DNA of 64,000 nucleotides from positions 1,377,001-1,441,000 of the forward strand of contig NC_086182.1 in the NCBI RefSeq assembly GCF_023053635.1. The letters run 5' to 3'. Below are positions 10,261-20,188 of this stretch, piece by piece; the first letter of the stretch is position 1; every line of letters starts with the position of its first letter. The stretch is from Elgaria multicarinata webbii (lineage: Eukaryota > Chordata > Lepidosauria > Squamata > Anguidae). Below the pieces are notes generated by a model. The model was not told the DNA's origin and ran no database searches. It saw only the letters and a list, made by a program, of their open reading frames with translations. A program made the position numbers and the translations under genes.

Positions 10261-10466
10261 AGGTCACGACTCTGGAAATTTCCCCAAATGCTGGAGAGTC
10301 AAGCAGCAGCAGTACTTACCATCCCAATGTCCGGTAAGGAATAGGCCACACACTTGCAATGATGTAAAACTGTTTATTGCTGTTCCCATGGTAACCTGGG
10401 TTTTGTGAGGTGGGCTCAAGGAGAATATTCAAAGTAGGATATGGTGATGAAAGACCGTGTCATGGC

Positions 10467-10735
10467 AGAAGGTAGGGTGACCATATGGAAAGGAGGCCAG
10501 GGCTCCTGTATCTTCAATAGTTTTAGAGAAAAGGGAATTTCCCTTTTTATCTCAACAGTGAAAGCTGCAGGAGCTATACTAGAGTGACCAGATACAAAAG
10601 AGGGCAGGGCTCTTGAACTGTTTGATGACAAGGGAATTCCACCAGGTGCTCTATGCATACAAATGACACCTGCTGAAATTCCCTTTCCTCTACAATTGTT
10701 ACAGAAGCCCTGTCCTTCCTTTTCATATAGTCACC
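10467..10735. mobile_element. MITE of the TAGGGTGACC family
   Basis: Terminal inverted repeats 'tagggtgaccatat' (left) and 'atatagtcacccta' (right) are flanked by a direct repeat 'cagaagg', which fits a 7-8 bp target duplication as in hAT elements. The internal palindromic layout ('ctggtcactctag' region in the middle) matches the nested copy at 17235-17993. Confidence 0.8.
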
Positions 10736-10869
10736 CTACAGAAGGCAGAAGAGCAGACCAAGGGCTAATAATTCAGCTAGGCAGGGAAGAGAGTTGGTGG
10801 TTCACGGACTCCCTGTATCTGTCTGTCAAAGAGTCCGTGATCTCCATCTTGATCTCTAGAGAGCAAGGC

Positions 10870-12105
10870 CTAGTCTGAGATGCTGAGATATTTCAAACAG
10901 AATCACTTGAAACCCCTTTTGTTTGAATGGAAGACTAACATGTTATGCCTTCAGGGTCCAGAAGATGGTAGAGATATTACCTTGGATTCCTGTATTGCAG
11001 TAAATTTGGTGTGTGTGTGTTAATAAAGAAATAGGCTTGTTAGTATATGCGCCCTGAATGCAAAAGTCTTGAGTTCAAATTTCACCAATGCCTAGGACTC
11101 CCTAGATAACCTTAGGCAAGCCTCTTGGAAGTTGATTTTCTAGATCCATTTCTAGATTCTACAGACAGTCCTCGATTCAAGCTAATCAACCCAGGAGTAA
11201 TCCTATCAATGGCTATTAGTCATGATGACCCTGTGATAATTACCCTCAGAATCAGATTCAGTTTGCCACTAAATACCAGTTGCTAAGGAACAAGGAGGGT
11301 GCCACTGCGATCATGTCTTGGTTGTGCATTTCTCACACCGTCCACACTGGCATTGTGGGAGGGAATCACAAAAGAACTGTGCAATCCGCAGCAGTTCTGA
11401 AAGGAAGTCAATGCTTTTGGAACTCAGCTTCTCAGTGGGCGGAATTCTGGATCTAGCAGTATCTCATGCTGCACCTCTGGCTATCACCAGTCAGGTGATA
11501 GGCAAAAAGTATCTGGACATACTCTAATTCTTAATTGTAAAGTTCAGTTGTATCGAACACAAAAGTACCCCCATCACATGTATTACTATGTTCAACACAC
11601 TAAAATAAAACCACTTTTAGAGCATTTAGCTAAATTCACAGGCAAGTTCCTTTTAAGTGCATCTCAAAGACTTTGCATAGTTCAGATTTATTGAGATTTT
11701 CATCACCTGTTTTCTCCCATTAATCTAACAGAAGAACAATTATATTGAAGAGGCTTCTTGCTCAGCTGGCATACGAACCCACTAACAACAAGTCTGCCAC
11801 TACATAGTACAGCCTTGGTATAGAGATTTGAAGCATGATTTTTTTTCATAAGTAGATTAGATTCAAGATTCAAGGATATTTTACATGACACTGTGCAAGT
11901 TGAAATGACCCAAAGTTATTCTCTTGTCTGAAAAGCAATGTAGGAACATTGAGTAAAAGATGCTAGTGGGGAGATATGCTATACTGGAGTTTCATTATTT
12001 GTTTCGTTTCGCTAGGCAGAATTAGGTGGCTCATATGTTGAATCTTCTATGTTCGTAATGCTCGCATGATTAGCACATTTGGAAGGCTGTCTAAGGAGCT
12101 CTGCT
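10870..12105. other. No gene; inverted echo of the 7.87/8.07-kb sequence at 10886-10945
   Basis: About 60 bases at 10886-10945 are the reverse complement of the sequence that flanks the CR1 insertion at 7884-8071. The rest of this interval shows no supported exon. Short open frames such as the one at 11318 have no familiar motifs. Confidence 0.5.
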
Positions 12106-12109
12106 ATGG

Positions 12110-12250
12110 CACCTATGGTGACTGATCACCACAGGAGGCAATTACTTTGCTAGAGGACACTACCTTCTAACAACCCCCTGAGGAAGGCCTTGGAATTAAA
12201 AAAAAACTGGCCGAAATGCATTGGGCATCTTGAAAAAATAAATATTTTGC
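12110..12250 (+). ncRNA. Hammerhead-like core in a retroelement tail (speculative)
   Basis: CTGAGGA at 12178-12184 is followed by a potential helix (AGGCC 12185-12189 with GGCC 12209-12212) and then CGAAA at 12212-12216. That is the arrangement of a hammerhead catalytic core, except that the usual CUGAUGA reads CUGAGGA, a change expected to weaken or abolish cleavage. Penelope-like elements are known to carry hammerhead motifs and a Penelope RT lies upstream on the same strand, but about 2 kb away. 'aaaaaataaatattttgcatcc' follows. Confidence 0.25.
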
Positions 12251-12289
12251 ATCCTGAGAACTAGTTTCTCTTCCTTCTGACTAGCCATC

Positions 12290-12690
12290 TATATGGTCAG
12301 TTCATCTCTTCCAAAGCAACTCTGTGTCATTGAAAGAAGCCCTGACATAAATTTGGCCCTATCTGTCCTCCCAGGGCAGGGGAGTTGAAGGAACAGGGCC
12401 TTGTTCTTTGTTTTGAAGGTTATGATGGAAGGAATCTTTGGATCAGGATAAAGAATGATGATCAGAGCCATCCCAATGTTAATCTCTAAATAGGGGATTG
12501 CAGTGACAACAGAAATTGCTGTCTGCTTATAGAGGTTGATGGGTCACCTTCCAGCTTTCCCTTGCCCTGGGCATCCTCCCATGGCAGGGCACTCAACAGA
12601 ACTGGGCCTTATGCTTCGTTTTAAGGACTGCAGTGTAAGGATCTATTTGGATCAACAGGCAGAGTATCATGAGAGCATAAGAATAGATTT
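12290..12690. repeat. Unclassified interspersed repeat related to 15020-15440
   Basis: The segment 'tccca-ggcagggg-agttgaaggaacagggcct' and the downstream 'gaaggaatctttggatca' appear twice in loose tandem here (about 12365-12450 and 12570-12660). A third time they occur in the 15020-15440 block, with the flanking 'gcagtgac' and 'gagcca' words. It is probably an old SINE or MITE; I cannot name it. Confidence 0.4.
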
Positions 12691-13385
12691 ACAACATGAT
12701 GGATCAGACCAAAGGTCTATCTAGACTAGCTCTGTTCTCACAGTGGCCAGCCCTAATTTTTAATATTTTTAAAGAAGATCCAGGGAAGTCACGACAGCCC
12801 AGCTTCTCCTGGAAGTCTTCCCGCGTCTTGCGAGACTTCCAGGAGAGGCAGGGCAGCCACCGCTTGCTCACTGCCTTCTCTGTCTCTCGGAAGCCAGCGA
12901 GCAACAGCGGCCCAGTGCTCCATCATGCTGCCTCTTGAGCCAGTTCAGGAGTCAGTGGGATGGAGCGCTAGGCAGCCATGACTTGTTGTCTTCCCCGCCT
13001 CTCCTGGAAGTCTCAAGTCTTGGGAGTCTTCCAAGAGGCAAGGAAGCCAGCGAGCAGCAGCTGCCTATTCATTCTGCCCGGGCTGGGCACGCTGCATTTG
13101 TCAGGCATGATGTACCCCTTTGCCTTGCCAGGGCGGCAGCCAGTGACACTTGCATTCCTGCTGCTGCTACCATCTGTTGTTGCACTGCCGCCCGCCTCCC
13201 AGCTCCCCGCCTCTAGCACTGTCCCCTTGCTGGCCCACCGGCATTTCCGGTGCGGGCACGCAGCTAAGCTGCTGTTGAGGGCGTCAGGGGCCACTCCCGC
13301 TAAATGCCCACAGGAACGTACCTGTGGCCATCTGTTGGAGGGTTTGCAATGACAATGATGCCAAGAAAGACAAGAGGTGCACAGA
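12691..13385. other. No gene; L3-like 3' scrap and GC-rich unassigned sequence
   Basis: Positions 12690-12750 ('ggatcagaccaaaggtctatctag') are the reversed 3' end of an L3/CR1-like LINE. Positions 12780-13340 contain twice the word 'tctcctggaagtct' and its inverse, which hints at a degraded inverted repeat, but no family is recognisable. Confidence 0.4.
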
Positions 13386-13401
13386 GAGGTGCAAGTGACT
13401 G

Positions 13402-13407
13402 ATTTAT
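13402..13407 (-). terminator. AATAAA poly(A) signal of the microseminoprotein-like gene
   Basis: The reverse complement of TTTATT at this site is a perfect AATAAA, about 86 bases downstream of the TAG at 13493. Together with the strong acceptor upstream it defines a credible terminal exon. Confidence 0.55.
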
Positions 13408-13492
13408 TCAGGTTCCCATACATGGAGGGACTGGAATGAGTTTGCATAGCTTAGAAACAGGGTTTGGAAGGAGCGCTGATCTTGTAGAAGTT

Positions 13493-15807
13493 CTATTCGC
13501 ATGTTTCTGGATCCACCACTTCTTCACGCCCTTCAATCCCTACGGTACCTCCGTACCTAAAAAAGAGAAAGTGAAATCTCAACCATGGTTTATCTTAACT
13601 TGCAAGCATCTTTTAATGAGCATCTGCCAGCTCAGGACTTACTTAGGTTACTGAAGCTATCTAGCAGAAAACATCAGAAGAGCCCTGCTGGGTCAGACCA
13701 AGGGTCCATCTAGTCCAGCACTCTGTTCACACAGTGGCAACACAGGTGCAACAGCACCCTCCCACCCATATTCCCTAGCAACTGATGTACATGGGCACAG
13801 TGCCTCTGATACTGGAGGTGGCAAAGAGCCATGAGGACTAGTAGCCCTTGATATTTATTTATTTATTTATTTATTTATTACATTTTTATACCACCCAATA
13901 GCCGAAGCTCTCTGGGCAGTTCACAAAAATTAAAACTATTAAGAACATAATAAAACATCCAACAATCTAAAAACCCAAATACAAAATACAATATAAAAAG
14001 CACAAGCAGGCTAAAACCACACAGCAGAAATTGATATAGGATTAAAATACAGAATTAAAACAGCAAAGTTTAAATTTAGGTGTTAAAATACTGAGAAAAT
14101 AAAAAGGTCTTCAGCTGGCGACGAAAAGAATACAGTGTAGGCGCCAGGCGGACCTCTCTAGGGAGCTTGTTCCTTAGCCGGGGTGCCACAGCAGAGAAGG
14201 CCCTCCTCCTAGTAGCCCCCTGCCTCACTTCCTTTGGGCCCCTGTGGGTGATCTTAATGTCTGGGCAGGTACATGTGGGAGGAGGCGTTCCTTCAAATAA
14301 CCTAGCCCCAAGCCGTTTAGGGCCTTGTATGTTAGTACCAGTACCGGACCTGGACTGTCAGCCAATGGCGTGATGTGATCACGCCGGCCAGTCCCCATTA
14401 GTAAACGGGCTGCCCTGTTTTGTACCAGCTGAAGTTTCCGGACCATTTTCAAAGGCAGCCCCACGTATAACGCATTGCAGAAATCCAAACGAGAGATTAT
14501 CAGAGCGTGGATAACTGTAGCTAGGCTATCTCTGTCCAGATAAGGGCGTAGTTGGTATATCAGCCTAAGCTGATAAAAGGTGCTCTTTGCCACTGTGCCT
14601 TAAGTGACAGTTCTGGATCCAAGAGCACCCCCAAACTACAGACCCGATCCTTTAGGGAGAGTGCAACCCCGTCCAGGACAGGGCAAACATCACCTCGCCA
14701 AACCGATGAACCACCCGCTAACAGTACCTCTGTCTTGTCTGGATTGAGTCTCAGTTTGTTAGCCCTCATCCAGTCCATCACCGTGCCCAAGCGCTGGTTC
14801 AGAACAGCCACCGCCTCACCTGGGTTTGATGAAGAGCTGGGTATCATCTGCATATTGATAGTCTTCTCCTCCATTAATTTGTCTAACCCCTCATTTAAAA
14901 GCCATCCAAATTAGTGGCCATCACTACATCTTGTGGTAGTGAGTTCCATGCAAATGCTTGGTTTGTTGTAGGACATCAGTTTTCCTGTCGATATCCTAAT
15001 AACTGTTACTGCATCATGACCCATTTGTAAGTGAGGCTGTGCAGTGGGCACCAGGCAAAAGGTTGTATTTATCTGGGATCACTCTGATTTGGAAGACATT
15101 CTCCTTATCAGGCGGGGCAAGACCTCTTTCTGCTTGCTCCGTGGTGAAGGAAATGACTGCTGAACCTGGCCAAGTTATACCTTCCATGCATGTCCACTTC
15201 AGGCATTCCACCATAGCTCCCTGGCATTGAAAACAGCCCGGGCCAAGGAAGTCCTCAATTTCCTCCCACAACAGGGCAGTGGAAGGAACTGGGATTTGCT
15301 TGGAGGATTCCAATTGAAGGAATGGCTTGAATCAATATCCAAAATTCCCATCGGAGCCAGTTACAATTTAGCCTCTTAATGTGTCACTGCAACGTGGATA
15401 TAAAAATCTCTGCCTGCCTGCAGAGGCTGCCGCCTCCCCTTCCAACTCTCCTTTGCCCTACCCTGCCCACTGGAAGAGAGGTGCTGCTAGATCAGGGGTG
15501 GGCAACTAGGGGCCCTGCAGATGTTTTGGCCTACAATTCCCATCAGCCCTAGCCAGCATCCCCAATGGTGAGGGATGCTGGGAATTGTGGGCCAAAACCA
15601 GTTTCCCGTCCCTGTGATAGATTCTTCCAAAGAGATGAGTACATCCAGTGCCAGTTTGGAGCCTTTGCTGACCTGGCGCAGCATCCCGCTTCTTCGTTGT
15701 CACAGGTGCAAGTCATGCAAGTTGCTGTGTTGCGCGCAGACCCAAGCGGATGCTTTCCCCCATCATAAACATGGGCGCACCCGTCGGGAGCCCCCAGCTT
15801 ATCTAGA
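13493..15807 (-). CDS. Beta-microseminoprotein-like secreted cysteine-rich protein, two 3' exons (partial)
   Basis: Two minus-strand exons join in frame: 15807-15673 and 13556-13493. The first has acceptor CCTTCCAG and donor AG|GTCAGC. It codes GCAHVYDGGKHPLGS, then NTATCMTCTCDNEEAGCC, the C..GxKHP...S...T..C.TCTC.....CC pattern of the MSMB/PSP94 family. The second follows a TTTCTCTTTTTTAG acceptor. Its phase matches exactly (AG + G), and it codes RYGGTVGIEGREEVVDPETCE then TAG. AATAAA at 13407-13402 lies about 86 bases past the stop. Compared with human MSMB, the end corresponds to the VGYDxxNC...xxxC segment, but the last C-x-Y-x-VV...DP..C portion is missing and one cysteine is absent. Upstream exons (signal peptide, first cysteine) were not found; LINE insertions occupy that side. 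I cannot tell whether the gene is functional. Family known: small secreted proteins of seminal plasma and reptile serum. Confidence 0.6.
13672..14960 (-). mobile_element. L3/CR1-like LINE 3' end, split by an L2 insertion
   Basis: Minus-strand order is intact on the two sides. 14960-14869 reads as the reverse complement of 'tggaactcactaccacaaga' through 'aatttggatggcttttaaa'. 13855-13672 then continues to the end 'tggacccttggtctgaccca' and 'gggctcttctgatgtt'. The L2 at 13856-14868 separates them. Confidence 0.75.
13856..14868 (-). mobile_element. L2 LINE, 5'-truncated, with C-terminal reverse-transcriptase coding sequence
   Basis: From the 5' side: [70 protein letters not shown] and LQLVQNRAARLL. 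These are the thumb and C-terminal blocks of L2-clade reverse transcriptase. They lie in two frames, so the copy is inactive. An A-rich 3' region, the conserved GAACTGCCCAGAGAGCTTCG terminus and (TAAA)n follow. This copy anchors the assignment of the shorter L2 tails in the window. Confidence 0.85.
15020..15440. repeat. Unclassified repeat related to 12290-12690
   Basis: Shares the words around 'ccagttccttccactgccctg' (reverse strand) and the 'gcagtgac' region with the earlier block. Open frames here look protein-like on the minus strand, but I found no recognisable domain or splice sites. It lies inside the putative last intron of the microseminoprotein-like gene. Confidence 0.35.
15490..15612. 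mobile_element. Hairpin MITE ('cccagcat' family)
   Basis: 'ttttggcctacaattcccat' near 15524 is inverted as 'atgctgggaattgtgggcc' near 15576. This family of short hairpin elements also appears at 51980-52097 and in weaker copies at 21095, 47925 and 53065. Confidence 0.6.
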
Positions 15808-15839
15808 CTGGAAGGGCAGGAGCTCATTCGTTTCCCTCT

Positions 15840-15980
15840 GCAGCAGTGCCCAGACCTCCAAACCCACACTGCTGCTTTAGACCGGTATTGAAGTGCACCG
15901 ACAACTGTTGGGGCCCATTGACACATTGACCACTTTCATACCGCTTTCATAGTGCTAGATCCTGCTTTGGTGTAGTTGAT
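15840..15980. mobile_element. Partial MITE of the 'gctcatctacacc' family
   Basis: 'cactgctgctttagaccggt', 'caactgttggggccca' and 'cctgctttggtgtag' match the MITE at 6055-6395 in order. A weaker partial copy is seen at 16090-16150. It lies directly upstream of the 15807 acceptor. Confidence 0.55.
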
Positions 15981-16555
15981 GCGCCAGTTTCAGGAATTTT
16001 TGAGCAACAGGATATTTTTCACCCCTTATGGTCACCCTGTTGACCACTTACTTAAGTTTTGTTTGTTTGAGGAAGTTAAAGTTTGCACTGACAACTTCTG
16101 GGCCAATGACACATTTCATATACCATTTTCGAACTGCTTTCAAGTCTTTCACCAAAGACTCCTGAACAAACTTAGCAGTCATGGAATAAGAGAAGTCCTC
16201 TTGTGGATCAATAACTGGTTAGAAAACAGAAAGCAGAGAGTATGAATAAATGGTAAATTCTCCTGATGGAGGGAAGTAAATAGTGGGGTCCCACAGGGAT
16301 CGGTATTGGGACCAGTTCTTTTCAAACTGTTCATAAATGATCTGGAATTAAGAGTGAGCAGTGAAGTGGCCAAGTTTGTCAATGACACCAAATTATTGAA
16401 GGTTGTTAAAACACAAAGGGATTGTGAAGAGCTCCAAAGGGATCTCTCCAAGCTGGGAGAGTGGGCGTCCGAATGGCAGATGCGGTTCAATGTAAGCAAG
16501 TGTAAGGTAATGCACGTTGGGGCAAAACACACACACACACCCAACTTCAACTATA

Positions 16556-16980
16556 ATTTATTTATTTATTTATTTATTTATTACATTTATATACCGCTCC
16601 TATAGCCAGGGCTCTCTGGGGGGTTTACAGAAATTCTAAAATTGAGGTAAAAATAAGTATACAAAATTTAAAACTCTAAAACACAGAACATACACACATA
16701 AAGCATTAAAAACCAATTAAAAACTAAACATGTGGGTAATTAGTATGTGCCGCCATATGCCTGGGAAAGAGGAAAGTCTTAACCTGGCGCCGGAAAGATA
16801 GCAGCGTTGGTGCCAGGCGAGCCTCATCAGGGAGATCATTCCACAGTCTGGGGGCCACCACCGAAAAGGCCCTGTCCCTCGTTGCCACACTCCGAGCCTC
16901 TCTCGGAGCAGGCACCCGGAGGAGGACCTTAGATGTTGAACGTAGTGACCGGGTATATTCACCTCGGGAGAGGCGTTCCT
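16556..16980 (-). mobile_element. L2 LINE 3' end nested in the L3-like LINE
   Basis: (TTTA)n at 16556-16584, the 'ctctctggggggtttaca' terminus and then the 3' coding end ('ggaaagaggaaagtcttaac...ggcgccggaaag...ccaggcgag') in reverse orientation. It interrupts the host frame between its 'CKVMHVGAKH' and 'GSELAVTKQERDL' parts. Confidence 0.85.
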
Positions 16981-17379
16981 AATGGGATCTGAGCTGGCGG
17001 TAACCAAACAAGAGAGAGATCTTAGGATTGTGATGGACAGCTTGATGAAAATGTCCACCCAGTGTGTGGCCACTGTAAAGAGGGCAAACTCCATGTCAGG
17101 CATTATAAGAAAAGCAATTGGGAATAAAACTTCCAGTATCCTACTGCCCTTTTACAAATATAGGATGTGGCCACACTTAGAATACTGTGTAAGTTCTGGT
17201 CACCACACCTAAAAAAGGATATTTATATAGAGTGACCCTATGAAAAGGAGGAGAGGGCTCCTGTATCTTTAACAGTTGCATAGAAAAGGGAATTTCAGCA
17301 GGTGTCATTTGTATATATGGGGAACCTGGTGAAATTTCCTCTTCATCACAACAGTTAAAGGTGCAGGAGCTATACTAGA

Positions 17380-17690
17380 GTGGAAAGGAAAGGAGAGGAA
17401 CCTCTCGTGCAAGCACTTGAGTCATTGCTGACTCCTCGAGGGACGCCTGCTTTCGCAACGTTTTCTTGGCAGACTTTGTAGCGGGGTGGTTTGCCATTGC
17501 CTTCCCCAGTCGCAGTTACCTTTCCCCCCAGCTACCTGGGCACTCATTTTACCCACCTCGGAAGGATGGAAGGCTGAGTCGACCTGAGCCGGCTGCCTGA
17601 GAACCAGCTTCCGCTGGGATCGAACTCAGGCCGTGGGGAGAGTTTCAGCTGCAGTAACTGCCGCTTACCACTCTGCGCCACACTAGAGGG
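17380..17690 (-). mobile_element. tRNA-derived SINE
   Basis: In reverse orientation it begins with TGGCGCAGAGTGGTAAGCGG (A-box region) and carries GAGTTCGATCCCAGCGG (B box), then a body with 'aaaatgagtgcccaggtagc' and 'ggcaatggcaaaccacc'. It is flanked by imperfect direct repeats 'actagagtg'/'actagaggg' that split the host MITE, supporting a real insertion. Confidence 0.75.
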
Positions 17691-17756
17691 ACCAGATTTA
17701 AAAGAGGGCAGGGCACCTGCAGCTTTAACTGTTGTGATGAAGAGGAAATTTCACCG

Positions 17757-17893
17757 GGGCCGGATCTACACTACTGCTTTAAAGCGCTTTCTAACAGTTT
17801 TGACAACCGTATATGGAGTGTGTCCTAGGCCCCGACAGTTGTCAAAACTGTTATAAAGCGCTTTCAAGCAGTAGTGTAGATCATGCCCAGGTT
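17757..17893. mobile_element. Near-perfect hairpin MITE, about 135 bp
   Basis: The arms 'gatctacactactgctttaa' to 'cagttttgacaac' and their inverses 'gttgtcaaaactg' to 'agcagtagtgtagatc' pair over about 55 bases with a short centre. It is inserted in the MITE at 17235-17993. Confidence 0.8.
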
Positions 17894-18027
17894 CCCCATA
17901 TATACAAATGACACCTGCTGAAATTTCCTTTGCAATACAACTGTTAAAGATACGGGAGCCCTGTCCTCCTTTTCATAGGGTCACCCTAATTTAAAGAGCT
18001 GGAAAAAGTGCAGAAAAGGGCAAATAA

Positions 18028-18471
18028 GGGAGCTTCCATACACAGTCTTCAGGGTGCCCCGAAAGCGCTTCAGGGCGCCCCGAAACTCCTAGTGTAGCTA
18101 CCTGGTCAGAAGAGACGGAGGAAGAGGAGGCGGCGGCGAAAAGTTCCCACGGCTCGGCGGCTTCCTTGCCGCTGAGCCCAACTCCCCGCCGGCCTCCTGC
18201 TGCGAAAGAGCCAACCGGGTTAGAGAGCTCGGCGGAAGAAGGCGGGCTCTTCTGCCGAGCTCTCCAACCCGGTTGGCTCTTTCGCCGGCAGCAGGAGGCC
18301 GGCGGGGAGTTGGGCTTGGCGGCAAGGAAGCCGCCGAGCCCTGGGAACTTTTCGCCACCGCCAACGCCGCCACCTCTTCCTCCGTCTCTTCTGACCAGGT
18401 AGCTACACTAGGAGTTTCGGGGCACCCTGAAGCGCTTTCGGGGTGCCCCGAAGACTGTGTGGAAGCCCCCC
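18028..18471. mobile_element. GC-rich foldback element (~440-bp palindrome)
   Basis: The two halves, roughly 18028-18245 and 18255-18471, are inverted copies from 'agcttccatacacagtcttc' / 'gaagactgtgtggaagc' inward to 'agagctcggcggaaga' / 'tctgccgagctct'. Divergence between the arms is small. It has no coding capacity and is inserted into the L3-like LINE (host resumes at 'aaaatgattcaggggctgg'). Confidence 0.85.
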
Positions 18472-18775
18472 AAAATGATTCAGGGGCTGGAGCATCTCCC
18501 CTATGTTGGGAGGTTACAACAAATGGGATTGTTTAGCTTGGAAAAAAGGAGGCTAAGGGGAGACATGAAAGAGGTGTACAAAATTATGCCTGGTGTGGAG
18601 AATGTGGACGGGGAGACATGTTTCTCCCTCTCTCAAAATACTAGAACCCAGTGAGGTCATCCCCTGAAGCTGATTGGTGGGAGATCCAGGACAAATAAGA
18701 GGAAGTAGTTCTTCACACAGTGCAGAGTTAAATTATGGAACTCACTACCACAAGATGTAGTGATGGCCACCAATT

Positions 18776-20188
18776 TGTTTAATTTCTATTTAACTCTATT
18801 TAATTTCTATATCAATTCATTAGTTAAAAGTGTGAGGGAAGTATGTTCCCATCCCCCAAAATTGGCAAATAAGCCCTTGTCAGTACTTCTGTATGCCGAC
18901 GATGCTGTGCTGCTTTCTTTAACAAGTGTAGGACTAAGACATCTTTTTAAAGCGTTAGACCTCTATTGTAAAAATGAATTACTGTTGATTAACCATCTTA
19001 AATCTAAGGTTATAGTTTTTTCCAGAAGAAGGTTAAAGCATAAATGGCAGATTAACAACCATCCCATTGAACAAGTTTCATCCTTTAGATACTTGGGTAT
19101 AACATTTCATTCTTCTGGCTTACGGAGTTTGCAAACTAAAAATGCAATTGAGAATGTACAGAGAAGCATCAAGGCTCTCCTCTGCTTTTTCTATATGAAA
19201 GGAGGCCAATATATGCCTTCAGCCATTCAAGTTTTCAAGGCGAAGGCCATCTCCCAGATGTAATATGGATCACACTTGTGTGCATACAAAAGTTTTGCCC
19301 CCTTTGAAGTCACTCAGACGAAGTTTTTGCGTTCAGTGTTGGGAGTCCCAAGTTGTGTTCCAAATGTAATTGTCCGTTTAGAGACAGGGCAAATTTCTAT
19401 TGAGGCCCGAATATGGATCCTTAGGATTCATTACTGGCTGAAACTGATTTTCTCCCCAGCGGGCCAGGCCCCACTGACATTAATTGATACATTCCAGACA
19501 AAATGGAAAACTACGCTATATGAAAAACTGAGAGTTCTGGGCTTCTCGCCAAATGCCCTAGTTGCTCTTGGTTATGAAAAAGCTAAAGTGACAATTCAAC
19601 AACGTATTTGGGATATGGAATTGCAAAATCATTTGAGTTTGGCTTCAAGGTATCCTGAATTTAGAGATATTGGGAGGATATTTGCTTATGCAAAATATCT
19701 GGTGGACTTGAATATTCCTAAATTCTGGAAAGCTTTCACTCTGGCCAGGTTTAACGTTCTGCCTTCAGCCCTTTTGGATGGAAGGTTTGGAAATATACCC
19801 TACCAAGAACGGGTATGTCCCTGTGAGATGGGTAAAGTGGAAACAGTAGGCCATGTTCTGCTGTATTGTTCCTTTTATCAAGATTTGCGCCAAACATTTA
19901 TAACCTCTATCTTGCAGCGAACTCCCGGTAGATCAGATGAATCATAAAACATCTTCTATCAGATCGGAATCCTCAGGTTACTCTAAGAGTGGCCGGTTTT
20001 TGTGCGGCTGCCATAAGCCAACGGAAATTGAGGTTGAAGAATTGTATTGCACCTTAGACTTAGGCTGAGACTGCCATGTTTTATGTATTTTATGTATGTA
20101 TTTTATTGTATATTGGGGTTTTTAATATTATTGTGATGATGTTTTCTGCTGTGCTGGTCTATGACCAAAACAAACAAACAAACAAACG
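18776..20188 (+). mobile_element. Non-LTR retrotransposon, I/jockey-like (possibly Vingi), 5'-truncated
   Basis: Two adjacent plus-strand segments in one reading order code LSVLLYADDAVLLSLTSVGL (RT motif YADD), VSSFRYLGITFHSSG, RSIKALLCFFYMKGGQ, then FLRSVLGVPSCVPN, WILRIHYWLKL, FTLARFNVLPSALLDGRFGN and a CPC...VGHVLLYC zinc-knuckle-like end. One in-frame stop at 19261-19263 separates them. The 3' end is a (CAAA)n-type tail at about 20165-20188. The 5' end joins the L3-like host at 'ggccaccaatttg'. Family placement is from memory. Confidence 0.7.

Larger units (their letters stand above)
17235..17993. mobile_element. MITE of the TAGGGTGACC family, carrying a SINE and a hairpin MITE
   Basis: Ends are 'agagtgaccctatgaaaagg' and 'ccttttcatagggtcaccct'. 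Internal consensus ('caggtgtcatttgtatatat' and its inverse 'atatacaaatgacacctg') is intact on both sides of two inserts at 17380-17690 and 17757-17893. Confidence 0.8.
16150..18775 (+). mobile_element. L3/CR1-like LINE with four nested insertions
   Basis: Host LINE pieces are at 16150-16555, 16981-17234, 17994-18027 and 18472-18775. They code FHQRLLNKLSSHGI, GPVLFKLFINDLE (catalytic block read here as FVNDTK), GEWASEWQMRFNVSKCKVMH, then VAKRANSM-type and LPFYKYRMWPHLEYCV blocks, ending in [20 protein letters not shown]. The aspartates of the RT active site are altered (FVND rather than FADD). The insertions are an L2, a MITE carrying two further elements, and a large palindrome. The 3' end is cut by the LINE that begins at 18776. 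Confidence 0.8.
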
